Assembly: GCA_016713965.1 (NCBI GenBank)
Contig: JADJOC010000002.1
Location: 1 to 64,000 of the forward strand
Source of the DNA: Chitinophagaceae bacterium
Lineage (GTDB): Bacteria > Bacteroidota > Bacteroidia > Chitinophagales > Chitinophagaceae
Direction of reading: 5' to 3'
Length of the DNA: 64,000 nt
The position numbers were made by a program, and so were the translations under genes. Position 1 is the first letter of the stretch, and each line of letters opens with the position of its first letter. This document shows, one piece after another, positions 37,014 through 47,948 of the stretch. The notes below the pieces were generated by a model. The model did no database searches. It saw only the letters and a program-made list of their open reading frames with translations, and was not told the origin of the DNA.

Positions 37014-37734
37014 AAATAAAATAAATTTATTTTTGACAATATTTTTGTAACCAGCTTTGGTAATTCTATTGAATTTCGGTGGCAGCACACCCCGTCTGAA
37101 AGCGGGGTCGCACTCTTGTACAGTTTATCTTACTCATCTTTAATTGTGTCATATTTAATAGTAAAGTATACCAGTTATATTTTTGAATTGCACCGCTCTT
37201 TAGAGCCTACCGTGTGTACACATCTTTTTTTTGCAAAAAATCAGTACCTATTAATTAATCAGCCGTAAAATTAAGAATAAAGAACCAATGTTGAAGCGAC
37301 AGTAGTGCAAAAGCTGAGTAGGGCTGTAAGGCAGGAACGGGCGATAATCCCCGCTTTCAGACGGGGCAGGCGTTCCTGCCTTGACTTTTTTGCTACTCTT
37401 TTTGCGTCAAGGCAAAAAGTAGGGTAATAAAATTAACTAAAAATGCAATTGAATAACACCATGACTTAGCCCAAACTCAATTCGTAAAAAGATGTGTACA
37501 CACGGTAGCTTTAGTGCGGTGACAGAAATAATATTTTTTTTCTTATAGTTTTAGCCACTAATACTATCCTGATATAATGTTTATGGCTAAAGCCATAGTT
37601 TTTTAATATTTTTACTTTTTCCCTGCTCTAAAGAGCAGGCTATTCAAATATACAATTTGAATTTTTAAAAATTAGTAACTTGTTTCTAAGCAAAGTCTCC
37701 TGAAAATGACATTGCATTTAATAAAAAAATTTTA
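37014..37734. repeat. 721-bp gene-free stretch with interleaved inverted repeats
   Basis: Pair A: CCCCGTCTGAAAGCGGGG near 37091 and its complement near 37350. Pair B: ACCGTGTGTACACATCTTTT near 37209 and its complement near 37488. The order is A, B, A', B', so the pairs cross. Inside, AAGGCAGGAACG (about 37329) and CGTTCCTGCCTT (about 37370) close a local hairpin. Palindromes GCTCTTTAGAGC, ATGGCTAAAGCCAT and CCTGCTCTAAAGAGCAGG occur too and recur near 52 kb. No coding frame is convincing. Confidence 0.6.
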
Positions 37735-38763
37735 GTGCAGCTACAACAAAACATATCTTTAAAAAAATTCAATACATTCGGAATAGATGTATCAGCAAAT
37801 TATTTTTTACAAATTTCATCCGTAGATGAATTAGCTGAGTATTTCGATTATAAAAAACTATCCTCTCCCCTCTCTCCTCTGCCAACTTGCATCCTAGGTG
37901 GCGGAAGCAATATTTTATTTACTAAAAATTATGAAGGAGTAATTTTAAAAAATAATCTAAAAGGCATTACTATAATAAAACAAGATGAAAACCACATTTA
38001 TATAAAAACAGCAGCAGGGGAAAACTGGCACAGCTTTGTAATGTATTGCGTAGCTAATAACTTTGCCGGAGTAGAAAATTTATCTTTAATACCGGGTAAT
38101 GTTGGCGCCAGCCCCATGCAAAACATCGGCGCTTATGGCATAGAAATAAAAGATGTATTTTATGAGCTGGAAGCTTTTGATATCGAAGATAAGAAATTGG
38201 TAATTTTTAATAAACAGGATTGTGAATTTGGCTACCGTGAAAGTGTTTTTAAAAGAAAATATAAAGGCAGGTTTGTTATAACAAGCGTTACATTCAAACT
38301 GAATAAAAACCCAACATTCAATACCAGCTATGGCGCTATAGAACAAGAACTGGAAAAAATGCAGGTACAACAAATCACCATACAAGCTGTATCCCAGGCA
38401 GTAATTAATATTAGGCGCAGTAAATTACCTGACCCTGCAGCAATTGGTAATGCAGGAAGCTTTTTTAAAAACCCTACTGTTATTGCATCATTTTTTACAA
38501 AACTAAAAATGCATTTCCCTGCTATCGTAGGTTATGAATTGCCAGACGGAAATGTAAAGCTTGCGGCTGGATGGCTGATAGAACAATGTGGCTGGAAAGG
38601 CTACAGAAAAAATGATGCAGGCTGCCATGCAAAACAAGCATTGGTTTTGGTTAATTACGGCAATGCCGGTGGAGATGAAATTGTTGAATTAAGTAAACAG
38701 ATAATTGAAAGTGTATATCAAAAATTCAATGTAATTTTAGAAAGGGAAGTTAATATTATTTAA
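37735..38763 (+). CDS. murB: UDP-N-acetylenolpyruvoylglucosamine reductase
   Basis: 342 residues from a GTG. The FAD-binding parts are CILGGGSNILF, then SLIPGNVGASPMQNIGAYG. The catalytic region includes EFGYRESVFK and, in the C-terminal domain, GNAGSFFKNP with the proton-donating Ser, and a late Glu in NVILEREVN. The enzyme makes UDP-MurNAc for peptidoglycan. It stands alone between two repeat-rich or non-coding stretches. Confidence 0.93.
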   Translation: MQLQQNISLKKFNTFGIDVSANYFLQISSVDELAEYFDYKKLSSPLSPLPTCILGGGSNILFTKNYEGVILKNNLKGITIIKQDENHIYIKTAAGENWHSFVMYCVANNFAGVENLSLIPGNVGASPMQNIGAYGIEIKDVFYELEAFDIEDKKLVIFNKQDCEFGYRESVFKRKYKGRFVITSVTFKLNKNPTFNTSYGAIEQELEKMQVQQITIQAVSQAVINIRRSKLPDPAAIGNAGSFFKNPTVIASFFTKLKMHFPAIVGYELPDGNVKLAAGWLIEQCGWKGYRKNDAGCHAKQALVLVNYGNAGGDEIVELSKQIIESVYQKFNVILEREVNII

Positions 38764-38818
38764 CAAACTAAAAGCAGCTATTTACAATGATAATAAATCT
38801 AAACACTTAAACTATTAT

Positions 38819-39298
38819 ATGAAAAAACTATTCTTTACAGTATCAATATTTATTTTATCTATAGGAATGGCTAATGCCCAAACTGCTGCCAAAACAATTT
38901 ATTTTGAACTAGGCGGGCCAGGTATAGCCTCTTTTAATTATGATATGCGGTTACAAAAAAAAGAAGATGGCATCGGCTTTAGAATAGGGGTAGGAGGTTT
39001 TAGCATAAAAGACGATGGTGCAATATTTGTACCCTTAGGACTCAATTACTTAATTGGGAAAGATGGAAAAAATTATTTTGAAGTAGGTGGCGGAGTTACT
39101 ATTGTTTCTATACATACAGATTTATCCGATGATAATGACATAGGTACTTTTGAAACTACCTTTGGTCATGCATACTTTGGATACCGTTTACAACCCAAAA
39201 ATGGAGGCTTTTTATTCAGAGCAGGAATAACTCCTATTTTTAACAGGAACTTTTTTATCCCTTACTATGCAGGCATATCCTTCGGGTATAAATTTTAA
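38819..39298 (+). CDS. Small outer-membrane beta-barrel-like protein
   Basis: 159 residues. Signal peptide MKKLFFTVSIFILSIGMANA, then alternating beta strands (GIGFRIGVGGFSIKDD, NYFEVGGGVTIVSIHTDL) and a C-terminal IPYYAGISFGYKF ending in Phe, as for outer-membrane barrels. Function unknown. Convergent with the DUF922 gene ten bases away. Confidence 0.65.
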   Translation: MKKLFFTVSIFILSIGMANAQTAAKTIYFELGGPGIASFNYDMRLQKKEDGIGFRIGVGGFSIKDDGAIFVPLGLNYLIGKDGKNYFEVGGGVTIVSIHTDLSDDNDIGTFETTFGHAYFGYRLQPKNGGFLFRAGITPIFNRNFFIPYYAGISFGYKF

Positions 39299-39308
39299 TG
39301 TGATAAAT

Positions 39309-39899
39309 CTATTTGTTGAGATCTTGTATTAACACCGCAATCTTTTTATCCCACTCTTTTTGCTTATCCTCTAACTGGCCGTTTTTTGTTTCACCATCAT
39401 ACTGATCCTGTAGCTGGTGCATAGCGGCATATGTATCACTATATATTTCTTTTATAAGCTGGCTATAATTATTTATTGTAAATTTTGCTTCTCTTAATTT
39501 TTTTACAAATAGGCTTGTACCAATAAAAGTAATATCAAAGTGATGTTGTTCATGGTTTAAAATGTAATCAGTTTTTTTATTATGCTTTACCCAGGATTTA
39601 CTTTTCAAAAAAGAGCAATAGATGTTAAGTGTAAGATTTGCTTCACCATCTACAGAACGCATACTGGCTTTATAGCCAAACCCTGAAGATGTAATGGCAC
39701 CTACATTACCTGTTTCTATGGGTTTTCCCTGAAAATTATTCCAGACCAGTTTTTTAGCAGTATCATAATAAATACTATCGCTGTTGGATAATGACGGAGG
39801 ATGTTGAAAATAAATGTTTACCTTAAATTGAGCTAAAACTGAGTGGCTGGTTATTAATACTAAACAAAATAAAAATATTCTTAGTGCGTGGTTTATCAT
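39309..39899 (-). CDS. Secreted DUF922-like putative zinc protease
   Basis: 196 residues. Signal peptide ending SHSVLAQ, then LVWNNFQGKPIETGNVGA and the putative metal motif LNHEQHHFDITFIG around residues 116-129. DUF922 proteins are predicted zinc proteases. The ATG overlaps the stop of the upstream glycosyltransferase gene (ATGA), so they are co-translated. Confidence 0.68.
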   Translation of the reverse strand: MINHALRIFLFCLVLITSHSVLAQFKVNIYFQHPPSLSNSDSIYYDTAKKLVWNNFQGKPIETGNVGAITSSGFGYKASMRSVDGEANLTLNIYCSFLKSKSWVKHNKKTDYILNHEQHHFDITFIGTSLFVKKLREAKFTINNYSQLIKEIYSDTYAAMHQLQDQYDGETKNGQLEDKQKEWDKKIAVLIQDLNK

Positions 39900-40957
39900 A
39901 ATTTAATTCGTCCTTTAATTTTATATGGCAAAGGAAGGGCCATTATTGCACACCAAGTTTTTTGATGCGTTAGATTTACAATTTCATTAACAGGAATATT
40001 TTCCATGCACTTGAAATGTCCCAACGGGCATTTTGCATACCCGATTTTACTGCAAGGCCGGCACCAAAGCTTATTTACCTGGAATATTGTATACTGTTGC
40101 GTTGATTTTTTCCATAATACGGATACATGCCAAAAGAGGGTACAGTATTGCCCCAGATAGATATGATTGGCTTTTGCAACGCAGCAGCGATATGCATTAG
40201 CCCAGTATCGTGTGTTATTATCAATTTTGCATTTTGCAATAAATCTGCAGACTCATTCAGGTTGAATTTACCACAGGCATTGTAAATTTTTATATCATCT
40301 GTCAATGCTATTTCTGATCCGTTTTCAACATCTTCTTTACCTCCTAATAATATGACAGGATATTTTATTAACCTGCATAGTTCTTGTAATTTATGTACAG
40401 GCAATCTCTTGGTAGCCAACGCTGCACCAATCACCAGGGCAATATAGCCCAGCTGGTGCGAAGCAGGTATATCATTTTGCTTTACCTTATTAGCAACAGG
40501 TATAAAATAATCCAGGCCTGAGCCATCATCTTCCACACCTAATACTGCCGCTGTTTTCAAATACCTGTCTACAATATGTATTTTTGGCAAAACATTAATT
40601 TTAAAACTAGTGTATACCCACTTCTCTATATTTAATTTATTGTAAGATGCAGCAGATATTTTTTTAAGCCTTTTTTTTATCCGCAATGTACGAAGATTGT
40701 GATGCAGGTCAATAATATAATCAAACTGTTCGGCCTTGAGTTCTTGCAGCATTGCATCAAAGTCTTCCTGCAGCAAATGGACTTTATTTACATAAGGATT
40801 ACTCTCAATAATACTTTTAAAAGATTTTTTAGTAAGGTAATGAATCGCGGCATCTGGGTATTTCTTCCCTAAAACAGCGTATAACCGGTGTAGTGAGCAC
40901 AATATCCCCAATAGATGAAAACCGTATAATAAGAATTTTGTTAATCATTTTAACCAT
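39896..40957 (-). CDS. GT9 heptosyltransferase-like protein (frameshifted at both ends)
   Basis: About 350 residues after joining. The true N-terminus MINKILIIRFSSIGDIVLTT lies upstream of a shift near 40875; the middle (open 40911-40075) has the GT9 features PVILLGGKED, AKLIITHDTGLMHIAAAL and PIISIWGNTVPSFGMYPYY; a shift near 40088 leads to NKLWCRPCSKIGYAKCPLGH and a stop overlapping the DUF922 start. GT9 enzymes transfer heptose or related sugars to LPS core. Confidence 0.78.
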
Positions 40958-40962
40958 AATAA

Positions 40963-42183
40963 TTACACTTCCACATAATTCAGATCTTTGCCATAAGTTT
41001 CATTGGTAAGCGCTGCAGCAATTATGCTTATGGCCATTACAATCACACCTGTAATCCATCCGGCAGTTATATAATCAGTTACATGCTGTAAACCATTAAA
41101 TAATAAAATCATTAATGGCAAAGCTCCCCTTACCATATTAGGTACGGTAGTGGCCGCAGTAGCACGTAAGTTTGTGCCAAACTGTTCGGCCGCCATGGTA
41201 ACAAATATTGCCCAGAACCCTGTGCTAAAACCCATTGCGGCACATATGGCATACATACCTGCAGCTGTACCATTCTGCCGGGTAAAATAAAACACGATTG
41301 AAATAACAGTCAGAATATAAAAAATGAACAGGGCCTTTTTCCTGCTCCGGAGCCAGTGGCTTACAAAGCCAGCCAGCACATCGCCAATAGCAATGGCTAC
41401 ATAAGCATACATGGTTGATTTTTTTGGCAATACCTCTTCGCTAATTCCAAAGGCTTTTGCAAAATCGTTGGAGAAAGCAACCAAAATACCAATTACATAC
41501 CAGGTGGGTAAGCCTACCAATATCGACAGCATATATTTTTTAAACCTTTGCTTGTTTGAAAAAAACATTATAAAGCTTCCTTTTTTAACATTTTGTTCTT
41601 TGAGGTTATTGTACAACCCACTTTCAAAAACAGATATACGAAGTAACAATAAACATAAGCCTAATCCACCACCAATAAAATAACAAGTGCGCCAGTCAAA
41701 AGATTGCGATATAAAATATGCTGCAACTGCACCTGTTAATCCAATACCTGCTACTACAGAAGTGGCTAATCCTCGTTTCTCCTTTAACGTTAGTTCAGAT
41801 ACCAGCGTGATGCCTGCACCTAACTCACCAGCAAGACCTACTCCTGCAATAAAACGCACCAATGCATATTGATTGGGTGTTTGTACAAAACCGTTAACAA
41901 TATTGGCTATTGAATATAAAATAATAGAGCCAAACAGTACACTTAACCTGCCTTTTTTATCTCCCATTACACCCCAGATAATTCCTCCTACTAACAGCCC
42001 CAGCATTTGGATGCTTATAATAAATTCACCCTCTGATTTGATTAATGCCGGGGATAAGCCGAGATCTTTCAAACTATCTACCCGTACAATATTAAACAAT
42101 AATAAATCGTAAATATCTACGAAATAACCCAGTGCTGCTACGATAACAGCAATACTAAAAATTGATGCAGATTGCTTGTGCAT
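40963..42183 (-). CDS. MFS transporter, sugar/metabolite:H+ symporter type
   Basis: 406 residues, intact, about 12 membrane segments. Conserved MFS loops: WGVMGDKKGRLSVLFGS between segments 2 and 3, then RFIAGVGLAGELGAGITLVSE and LTLKEKRGLA. Substrate not readable from sequence. It starts seven bases after the stop of a DedA gene and ends five bases before the GT9 gene, so the four genes look like one leftward operon. Confidence 0.8.
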   Translation of the reverse strand: MHKQSASIFSIAVIVAALGYFVDIYDLLLFNIVRVDSLKDLGLSPALIKSEGEFIISIQMLGLLVGGIIWGVMGDKKGRLSVLFGSIILYSIANIVNGFVQTPNQYALVRFIAGVGLAGELGAGITLVSELTLKEKRGLATSVVAGIGLTGAVAAYFISQSFDWRTCYFIGGGLGLCLLLLRISVFESGLYNNLKEQNVKKGSFIMFFSNKQRFKKYMLSILVGLPTWYVIGILVAFSNDFAKAFGISEEVLPKKSTMYAYVAIAIGDVLAGFVSHWLRSRKKALFIFYILTVISIVFYFTRQNGTAAGMYAICAAMGFSTGFWAIFVTMAAEQFGTNLRATAATTVPNMVRGALPLMILLFNGLQHVTDYITAGWITGVIVMAISIIAAALTNETYGKDLNYVEV

Positions 42184-42189
42184 TAATAA

Positions 42190-42886
42190 TTATAAGTTTG
42201 GATTAGTAGGTTTCTTTTTGCTGAAAAATAATTTCATAATTACCGGTGTAGTTGTAACCAGTACTATTATAATTATTATAACTTCCAGGTGCTCTTTCAA
42301 ATCAAATTGAAACCAGCGCAAAAATAACTGCTGCAGGTAGTGGCCACCAAAAAGCATGGTAAATACCCATGCGATGCAGCCTACAATATTATAAAAAGAA
42401 AATTTCTTTTTATCCATACCTACAATACCTGCTACAATTGGAGCAAAGGTTCTTACTACTGGTAAAAAACGGGCCATTACAATTGCTCCGCCACCATGCT
42501 TTTCATAAAATTCCTTTGCCTGTAAAAAGATATTTCTTTTTAAATAAGAAAGTATCTTTTCGCTGAAACAAAAACGGGCCACTTTTTCTACCAAACCAAT
42601 AACCTACATAATTACCCAAAATACCGGCAGCAGATATCAGTACTCCCAACATCATCAGGTCTAAAAATGGACCTGCATTATGAATACCCAGGCTGGTTTT
42701 AACCAGGTCGTGGCTGTATATTCCAGATACAAATAATAAAGAATCGCCAGGGAGGAAGAAACCTGCAAACAATCCTGTTTCTGCAAAAACGGTAAAAAGA
42801 ATAAACCATAATCCCCCATTATTAATATACCACTGTGGTTGCAACAGTTGCGACCAATGAAAATCAAGAAGAAAAAAAATAAGCAT
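42190..42886 (-). CDS. DedA-family membrane protein (frameshifted)
   Basis: About 231 residues after one shift near 42545. First part: GLFAGFFLPGDSLLFVSGIY and YWFGRKSGPFLF; second part: MARFLPVVRTFAPIVAGIVG, the conserved DedA membrane re-entrant motif. DedA proteins are implicated in polyprenyl-phosphate or lipid flipping. An IS element lies 81 bases upstream, separating it from its old promoter region. Confidence 0.8.
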
Positions 42887-42967
42887 TTGTAAACTTTTTT
42901 AATTTAATTATAGATGTTTTTATTTGGTAAGCCAGGATGCCATTTTAACTACTGTTGATCCGCCTGA

Positions 42968-43866
42968 GAGACTGTTTAAGAATTTAAGTGTCAAATTGTT
43001 TTAACATTAATCGGATAGCAGAGATTTCAGTAACTGTTTCAGCAGTATTAGAAAGTCTCTCATAACTCTTAGCATTCCTCCTGTTTGTCTCGTTCCATGC
43101 AAAAGTTCTTTCCACCACCCATCTTTTGGGAACTACTTTAAACCCTTTTTAATTCAGAACGCTTTACCACCTCCATTTCATATCCCCCCAGCACCTGGTT
43201 TTTTCTGCTGCTTTGCCTGGTAATGGGTAAGCTCCATCAGCAAATATTTTTTTAATCCCATGCCAACGGTTACTAAGTTTTTCTAATACAACTTTTCCCC
43301 TTTTCTATCGGCCATGCTTGCAGGGTGAACCACTATACAAAGTAACAACCCTGAAGCATCTACTACAATATGCCGTTTTATCCCTTTGATTTTTTTACCT
43401 CCATCATAACCGGTATTGCTGCTCTTGCTTACCAATGTACTTTTAACCGACTGGGCATCCAAGATGCCTACAGAAGGTTCGGTGCTTTTACCTTGTTTCA
43501 CCCTTAACAATTTTACTAAAAGCATCGGACCTTTTCGATAACCCCCAGGGTTTTCCACCGGTTAAAATAGTAATATACTATCTGCCACTTTGGAAATTCA
43601 CCAGGAAGCATACGCCATTGGCAGCCTGTTTTAACCAAATAAAAAATGGCATTCAGAATTTGTCGCAAATCATGCTTACGTTTCCTTTTTATATTCAAAA
43701 GCTTTTCATAACTTGCCATTGGCTGTCGTTTAAACAGGTAGGGTAGCTTATCATACTAATTGCGTTTGTTGTAATTCTCAATTAGTGATAAATCCTACAA
43801 TTAACTACAGCCTTTTTTTCCACTTTTCCACATAACAATAATTGATGTAAATTCTTAAACAGTCTC
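42968..43866 (-). mobile_element. IS5-family insertion sequence
   Basis: 899 bp. The ends GAGACTGTTTAAGAATTTA (42968) and its complement (43848-43866) match perfectly. The flanks TCCGCCTGA and TTAGGCGGA extend the symmetry, so either the ends are longer or the target was palindromic. A broken transposase fills the inside. Confidence 0.82.
42984..43754 (-). pseudogene. IS5-family transposase, several frameshifts
   Basis: From the ATG at 43754: MISYPTCLNDSQWQVMKSF, then KRKHDLRQILNAIFYLVKTG, WRMLPGEFPKWQIVYYYF, the first DDE Asp in SVGILDAQSVKST, KIKGIKRHIVVDASG, and the end VVPKRWVVERTFAWNETNRR with the catalytic Glu. At least four shifts break it as written. Confidence 0.75.
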
Positions 43867-43928
43867 TTAGGCGGATGCCCAAAAAGTTGCCATGAAAATC
43901 TTAGCCGGTTAACAAAAAAAATAATAAC

Positions 43929-45192
43929 CTATCCATTTTCCAACTGCCCTTCCCATTTGCTTACTGCTGCAGTTGCCAATGCATTTCCTAATACATTCGT
44001 CATAGTGCGGCCCATGTCGCAAAATACGTCAATGGCCAAAATTAATCCAATACCTTCGGGTGGGATATTAAACATTCCACAAGTAGCTAAAACCACTACC
44101 AGCGAAGCCCTTGGCACGCCTGCAATGCCTTTGCTGGTCAGCATAAATACCAGCAGCATGGTTATTTGCGTGCCAATATCACCGGTTACAGAAGTAATAT
44201 TATATGCCTGCGCAATAAACATGCTGGCAAATGTCATGTACATCATACTACCATCAAGGTTAAAGGAATAGCCAAGTGGCAATACAAACGATACAATTTT
44301 ATTATTGCAGCCAAATCGTTCCATTTCTTCTACCAGCTTGGGCAATACCGCTTCGCTGCTGGCAGTGCTAAAAGCAATTACCATCGGGTTGGATATGCGT
44401 TTTAATAAAATAAACAAGCGCCTTTTTAAAAATAAATATCCAACGAATAAAAGCAATGCCCATAATACCATCAGCCCCAAATAAAAAGCACCGATGTAAT
44501 AACCAAACATTTTTAGCGGCTGTAATCCCATTTTTGCAATAACAGCACACATGGCACCGAAAACTCTAGCGGGGCTAGCTTCATCACATAAGTAACCATC
44601 TTTAACACTACGTGTGATAAAGAGTCTAAAGCCCTTACAATTGGTTCTCCTTTTTTGCCTACAGCTGTAACAGCGATACCAAAAAAAATGGAGAATACCA
44701 CCAGTTGTAAAATTTCATTGGTGGCCATTGATTCTATTACACTGCGGGGCACTACATGCTCTACAAAACTGGCTAAAGAAAAACCACTGTTTTGTTTACA
44801 AGATCTTTTACACCTTCGGCATCTGTGTTGGTCAAATTCATGCCTACGCCGGGTTGGGTAATATTTACCAGTAATAAACCCAGTAATAAACTAATTAATG
44901 ATGCAGAAATAAACCAAAGCATAGCCTTGCCGCCTACACGGCCAACGGTTTTTAAATCTCCCAGCTTGGCAATGCCCACCACCAGGGTTGCAAATACAAT
45001 GGGTGCGATAATCATCTGTACCATCCGCAGAAAAATGGTAGCCAGCAATTTTATTTTAGGACTAAAATTGCTGATAAACTCCGGAGTTGCATTTTCATGA
45101 ATAAAATAACCGGCAATAATACCTAAAGCCATCGCAATAAATATATATAAGGTAAGCCTGTTTTTTTGTGGTTGCTGATGCGTTATTTCCAT
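43929..45192 (-). CDS. Dicarboxylate/amino acid:cation symporter (frameshifted)
   Basis: About 420 residues across three frames with shifts near 44770 and 44540. First segment: LYIFIAMALGIIAGYFIHEN and RMVQMIIAPIVFATLVVGI; the third holds the serine-rich re-entrant loop AFSTASSEAVLPKLVEEM and PLGYSFNLDGSMMYM, the DAACS signature, plus MTNVLGNALATAAVSKWEG. The family imports glutamate, aspartate or C4-dicarboxylates with H+ or Na+. Homology is clear; whether the breaks are real is not. Confidence 0.82.
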
Positions 45193-45339
45193 ATCAATGC
45201 TATTAATCTTGCAATATAATATTAATACTTGTAATACTTCTTATTCAGCAAGATGATTAAAAAATTACAAGTGCTGATCTAATTAAGAAATTTATTCCTT
45301 ATTTTTCCGGTTCATTATTTTATAAAACAACTAACAGGT

Positions 45340-46827
45340 ATGAGTTTATTTGTAAAGAAGCCAATGAGTCAACTAATGCAGCAGGTTGATAATGGTGAAC
45401 ATGGTTTAAAAAGAACGCTTGGCGCAGGTAATTTAATTGCTTTGGGTATTGGCGCAATTATAGGCGCAGGCTTATTTGTTAGAACTGCCGCTGCTGCTGC
45501 ACAAAATGCAGGCCCTTCTGTAACTATCGGGTTTATTTTAGCAGCCGTTGGTTGCGCTTTTGCAGGATTATGCTATGCAGAATTTGCTTCCATGATTCCT
45601 GTAGCAGGCAGCGCTTATACATATAGCTATGCAACTATGGGCGAATTTATTGCATGGATCATCGGGTGGGATTTGGTATTGGAATATGCGGTTGGAGCCG
45701 CCACCGTTGGAATTGCGTGGAGTGAATATTTTAATAATTTATTAGAAATAATTACAGGTAGCAAAATGCCTTATGAATGGTGCCACTCACCTTTTGAATC
45801 TTTAAAAGATGCTGCAGGAAATGTTATATCGCAGGGTTATGTTAACCTGCCTGCTTTTGCTATTATTCTTTTATTAACGATGTTATTAATCAGGGGTACA
45901 AAAGAATCTGCTTTTGTAAACGGATTAATTGTAATTACTAAAGTAGCAATTGTAATATTATTTATTGCTTTTGGCTGGAGCTATATAAATCCTGTTAATC
46001 ATGCAAACTACATACCTGCAGCTACAACTTATATCGACGATTCAGGCGTGTCGCATCATTTTGGTGGCTTTTGGGGAATAGTTGGCGCCGCTGGTACAGT
46101 GTTTTTTGCATTTATTGGTTTTGATGCCGTATCTACTGCTGCGCAGGAAGCAAAAAACCCAAAGAAAGATATGCCAATAGGTATATTAGGCTCACTTGCA
46201 GTATGCACTATTCTATATATATTATTTGCGCATGTATTGACTGGGGTGGCCAGCGTGGAAGATTTTAGGAACAACGGTAAAGAGGCATCTGTAGCTTACG
46301 CTATTAAAACTTACATGCATGAGCATGTCTGGCTGGCTAATTTGGTAACAATAGCTATCCTGGCAGGGTTCAGCTCGGTAATTTTAGTTATGTTAATGGG
46401 ACAATCAAGGGTGTTTTATTCTATGAGTATAGATGGGCTGGTGCCCAAAGTTTTTTCAACCTTACATCCAAAATTCAGAACACCTTACAAATCAAACTGG
46501 ATATTTTTTGTAGTATGTGGTTTATTTGCTGCTTTTATTCCTGGTGATATTGTGGGTGACATGACAAGTATCGGAACTTTGTTTGCTTTTGCACTGGTAT
46601 GCGCTGGTGTATGGATCATGAGGGTAAAACAACCAGGACTGAAAAGAGAATTTAAAACACCGTGGGTTCCTGTTATAGCTTCGCTAGGGATAATTTCCTG
46701 CCTGCTGATGATGGCCGGGTTAGGCTGGACAAACTGGCTAAGATTGTTAGGCTGGCTCGCATTAGGATTTATTATTTATTTTGGATACAGCAGGAAAAAC
46801 AGCAAATTGAGAAATCCGGATAAATAA
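45340..46827 (+). CDS. APC-family amino acid permease
   Basis: 495 residues, intact, 12 or more membrane segments. LGIGAIIGAGLFVRTAAAAA in segment 1 is the APC substrate-binding unwound helix; CAFAGLCYAEFASMIPVAGS and FFAFIGFDAVSTAAQEAKNP (segment 6) are typical of cationic amino acid transporters. Substrate inferred as amino acid. A strong terminator follows; it diverges from the symporter gene. Confidence 0.85.
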   Translation: MSLFVKKPMSQLMQQVDNGEHGLKRTLGAGNLIALGIGAIIGAGLFVRTAAAAAQNAGPSVTIGFILAAVGCAFAGLCYAEFASMIPVAGSAYTYSYATMGEFIAWIIGWDLVLEYAVGAATVGIAWSEYFNNLLEIITGSKMPYEWCHSPFESLKDAAGNVISQGYVNLPAFAIILLLTMLLIRGTKESAFVNGLIVITKVAIVILFIAFGWSYINPVNHANYIPAATTYIDDSGVSHHFGGFWGIVGAAGTVFFAFIGFDAVSTAAQEAKNPKKDMPIGILGSLAVCTILYILFAHVLTGVASVEDFRNNGKEASVAYAIKTYMHEHVWLANLVTIAILAGFSSVILVMLMGQSRVFYSMSIDGLVPKVFSTLHPKFRTPYKSNWIFFVVCGLFAAFIPGDIVGDMTSIGTLFAFALVCAGVWIMRVKQPGLKREFKTPWVPVIASLGIISCLLMMAGLGWTNWLRLLGWLALGFIIYFGYSRKNSKLRNPDK

Positions 46828-46847
46828 TAATTAAATAATTTTTTAAT

Positions 46848-46875
46848 AAAGAACCTGTTTTATAACAGGTTCTTT
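46848..46875 (+). terminator. Terminator after the APC permease
   Basis: AAAGAACCTGTT and AACAGGTTCTTT form a twelve-base-pair stem with a four-base loop, followed by TTATT. Confidence 0.85.
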
Positions 46876-47044
46876 TTATTGCCTATTTCTGAGTTTGAGT
46901 TTGTCAGAACAAATTTTAAGTTATAGTTGTTAGCTTTACAAATAATGGTCTTAAGGTGTACTAATTGCTCACTACAAAAAACTACAGATTATCAAATCAG
47001 CTTAATTTATTAAAATAAAAATTTAATTCTAAATATTTATTATC

Positions 47045-47593
47045 ATGAGCATTACAATAGCAGCATTTTCCGGTAGCTTAAGAAAAGATTCTTACAATAC
47101 TAAATTGATAAAAGCATTTGAACAATTGGCACCGGAAGGAGTAACCATTGAAACAATTGACATCGGTAAATTGCCTTTACTTAACCAGGATCTGGAAACC
47201 GATCTTCCGCAAAGTGTAAAAGACCTGCATAACAGTATCGACAATGCGGATGCGATATTATTGGCTACGCCTGAGTATAACCGTTCTTACTCACCAATAC
47301 TTAAAAATGCGCTTGACTGGGGCTCACGCCCACAAGGACAAAACAGGTGGAACAAAAAACCTGCAGCTGTAACCGGGTGCACACCCTCTGTCCTGGGAAC
47401 ATTTGGTGCACAAAATCATTTGAGGCAGGTGCTAACCTATCTTAACATGTACACACTACAACAACCTGAATTTTATTTGGGATCTGTTGCTGATAAATTT
47501 AATGATAAAGGTGAATTGACAGATGAACAAACAAAGAAAAAAATTATACAATTTTGGGCCACTTTTATTGAATGGATAAATAAAATTAAGTAA
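47045..47593 (+). CDS. NADPH-dependent FMN reductase-like flavoprotein
   Basis: 182 residues. The FMN phosphate loop is in FSGSLRKDSYNTKLIKAF; ATPEYNRSYSPILKNALDWG is the second flavin-binding signature. The family reduces quinones, chromate or azo compounds. It has its own upstream region and is followed by a small membrane protein 58 bases on. Confidence 0.83.
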   Translation: MSITIAAFSGSLRKDSYNTKLIKAFEQLAPEGVTIETIDIGKLPLLNQDLETDLPQSVKDLHNSIDNADAILLATPEYNRSYSPILKNALDWGSRPQGQNRWNKKPAAVTGCTPSVLGTFGAQNHLRQVLTYLNMYTLQQPEFYLGSVADKFNDKGELTDEQTKKKIIQFWATFIEWINKIK

Positions 47594-47651
47594 GAAAAAT
47601 ATTCATTCACAGGTAAAGCAGCATCCTTTTAACTTAAGCTCACCAGGTATC

Positions 47652-47903
47652 ATGCGTTGGAAAATCAGAATTATTAACATCATTGCCATAGCTTTAACTG
47701 CTTTTCAAATTCTGGCATATATTGGCCTCTTAACTGAGCCGCTGCCACAAGAGAATGGAATTGATGCCATTGCATTTTATATCGGGTTTAATATATTCTT
47801 AATTATTGCTGTTATATTATTTTGCATTGCTTATAAATTAAAAAAGAAATGGAAAAGCAACAATCTGGGCGACATGATTGATTCAATTGGGAAAGAAGAA
47901 TGA
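47652..47903 (+). CDS. Small membrane protein
   Basis: 83 residues with two hydrophobic segments (IINIIAIALTAFQILAYIGL and IGFNIFLIIAVILFCIAY) and a charged tail. No family recognised. Between the FMN reductase and an alpha/beta hydrolase. Confidence 0.6.
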   Translation: MRWKIRIINIIAIALTAFQILAYIGLLTEPLPQENGIDAIAFYIGFNIFLIIAVILFCIAYKLKKKWKSNNLGDMIDSIGKEE

Positions 47904-47948
47904 AAATTCAGATAAAATTATTTAAACAAACCAGTGCATGGTCTACCT

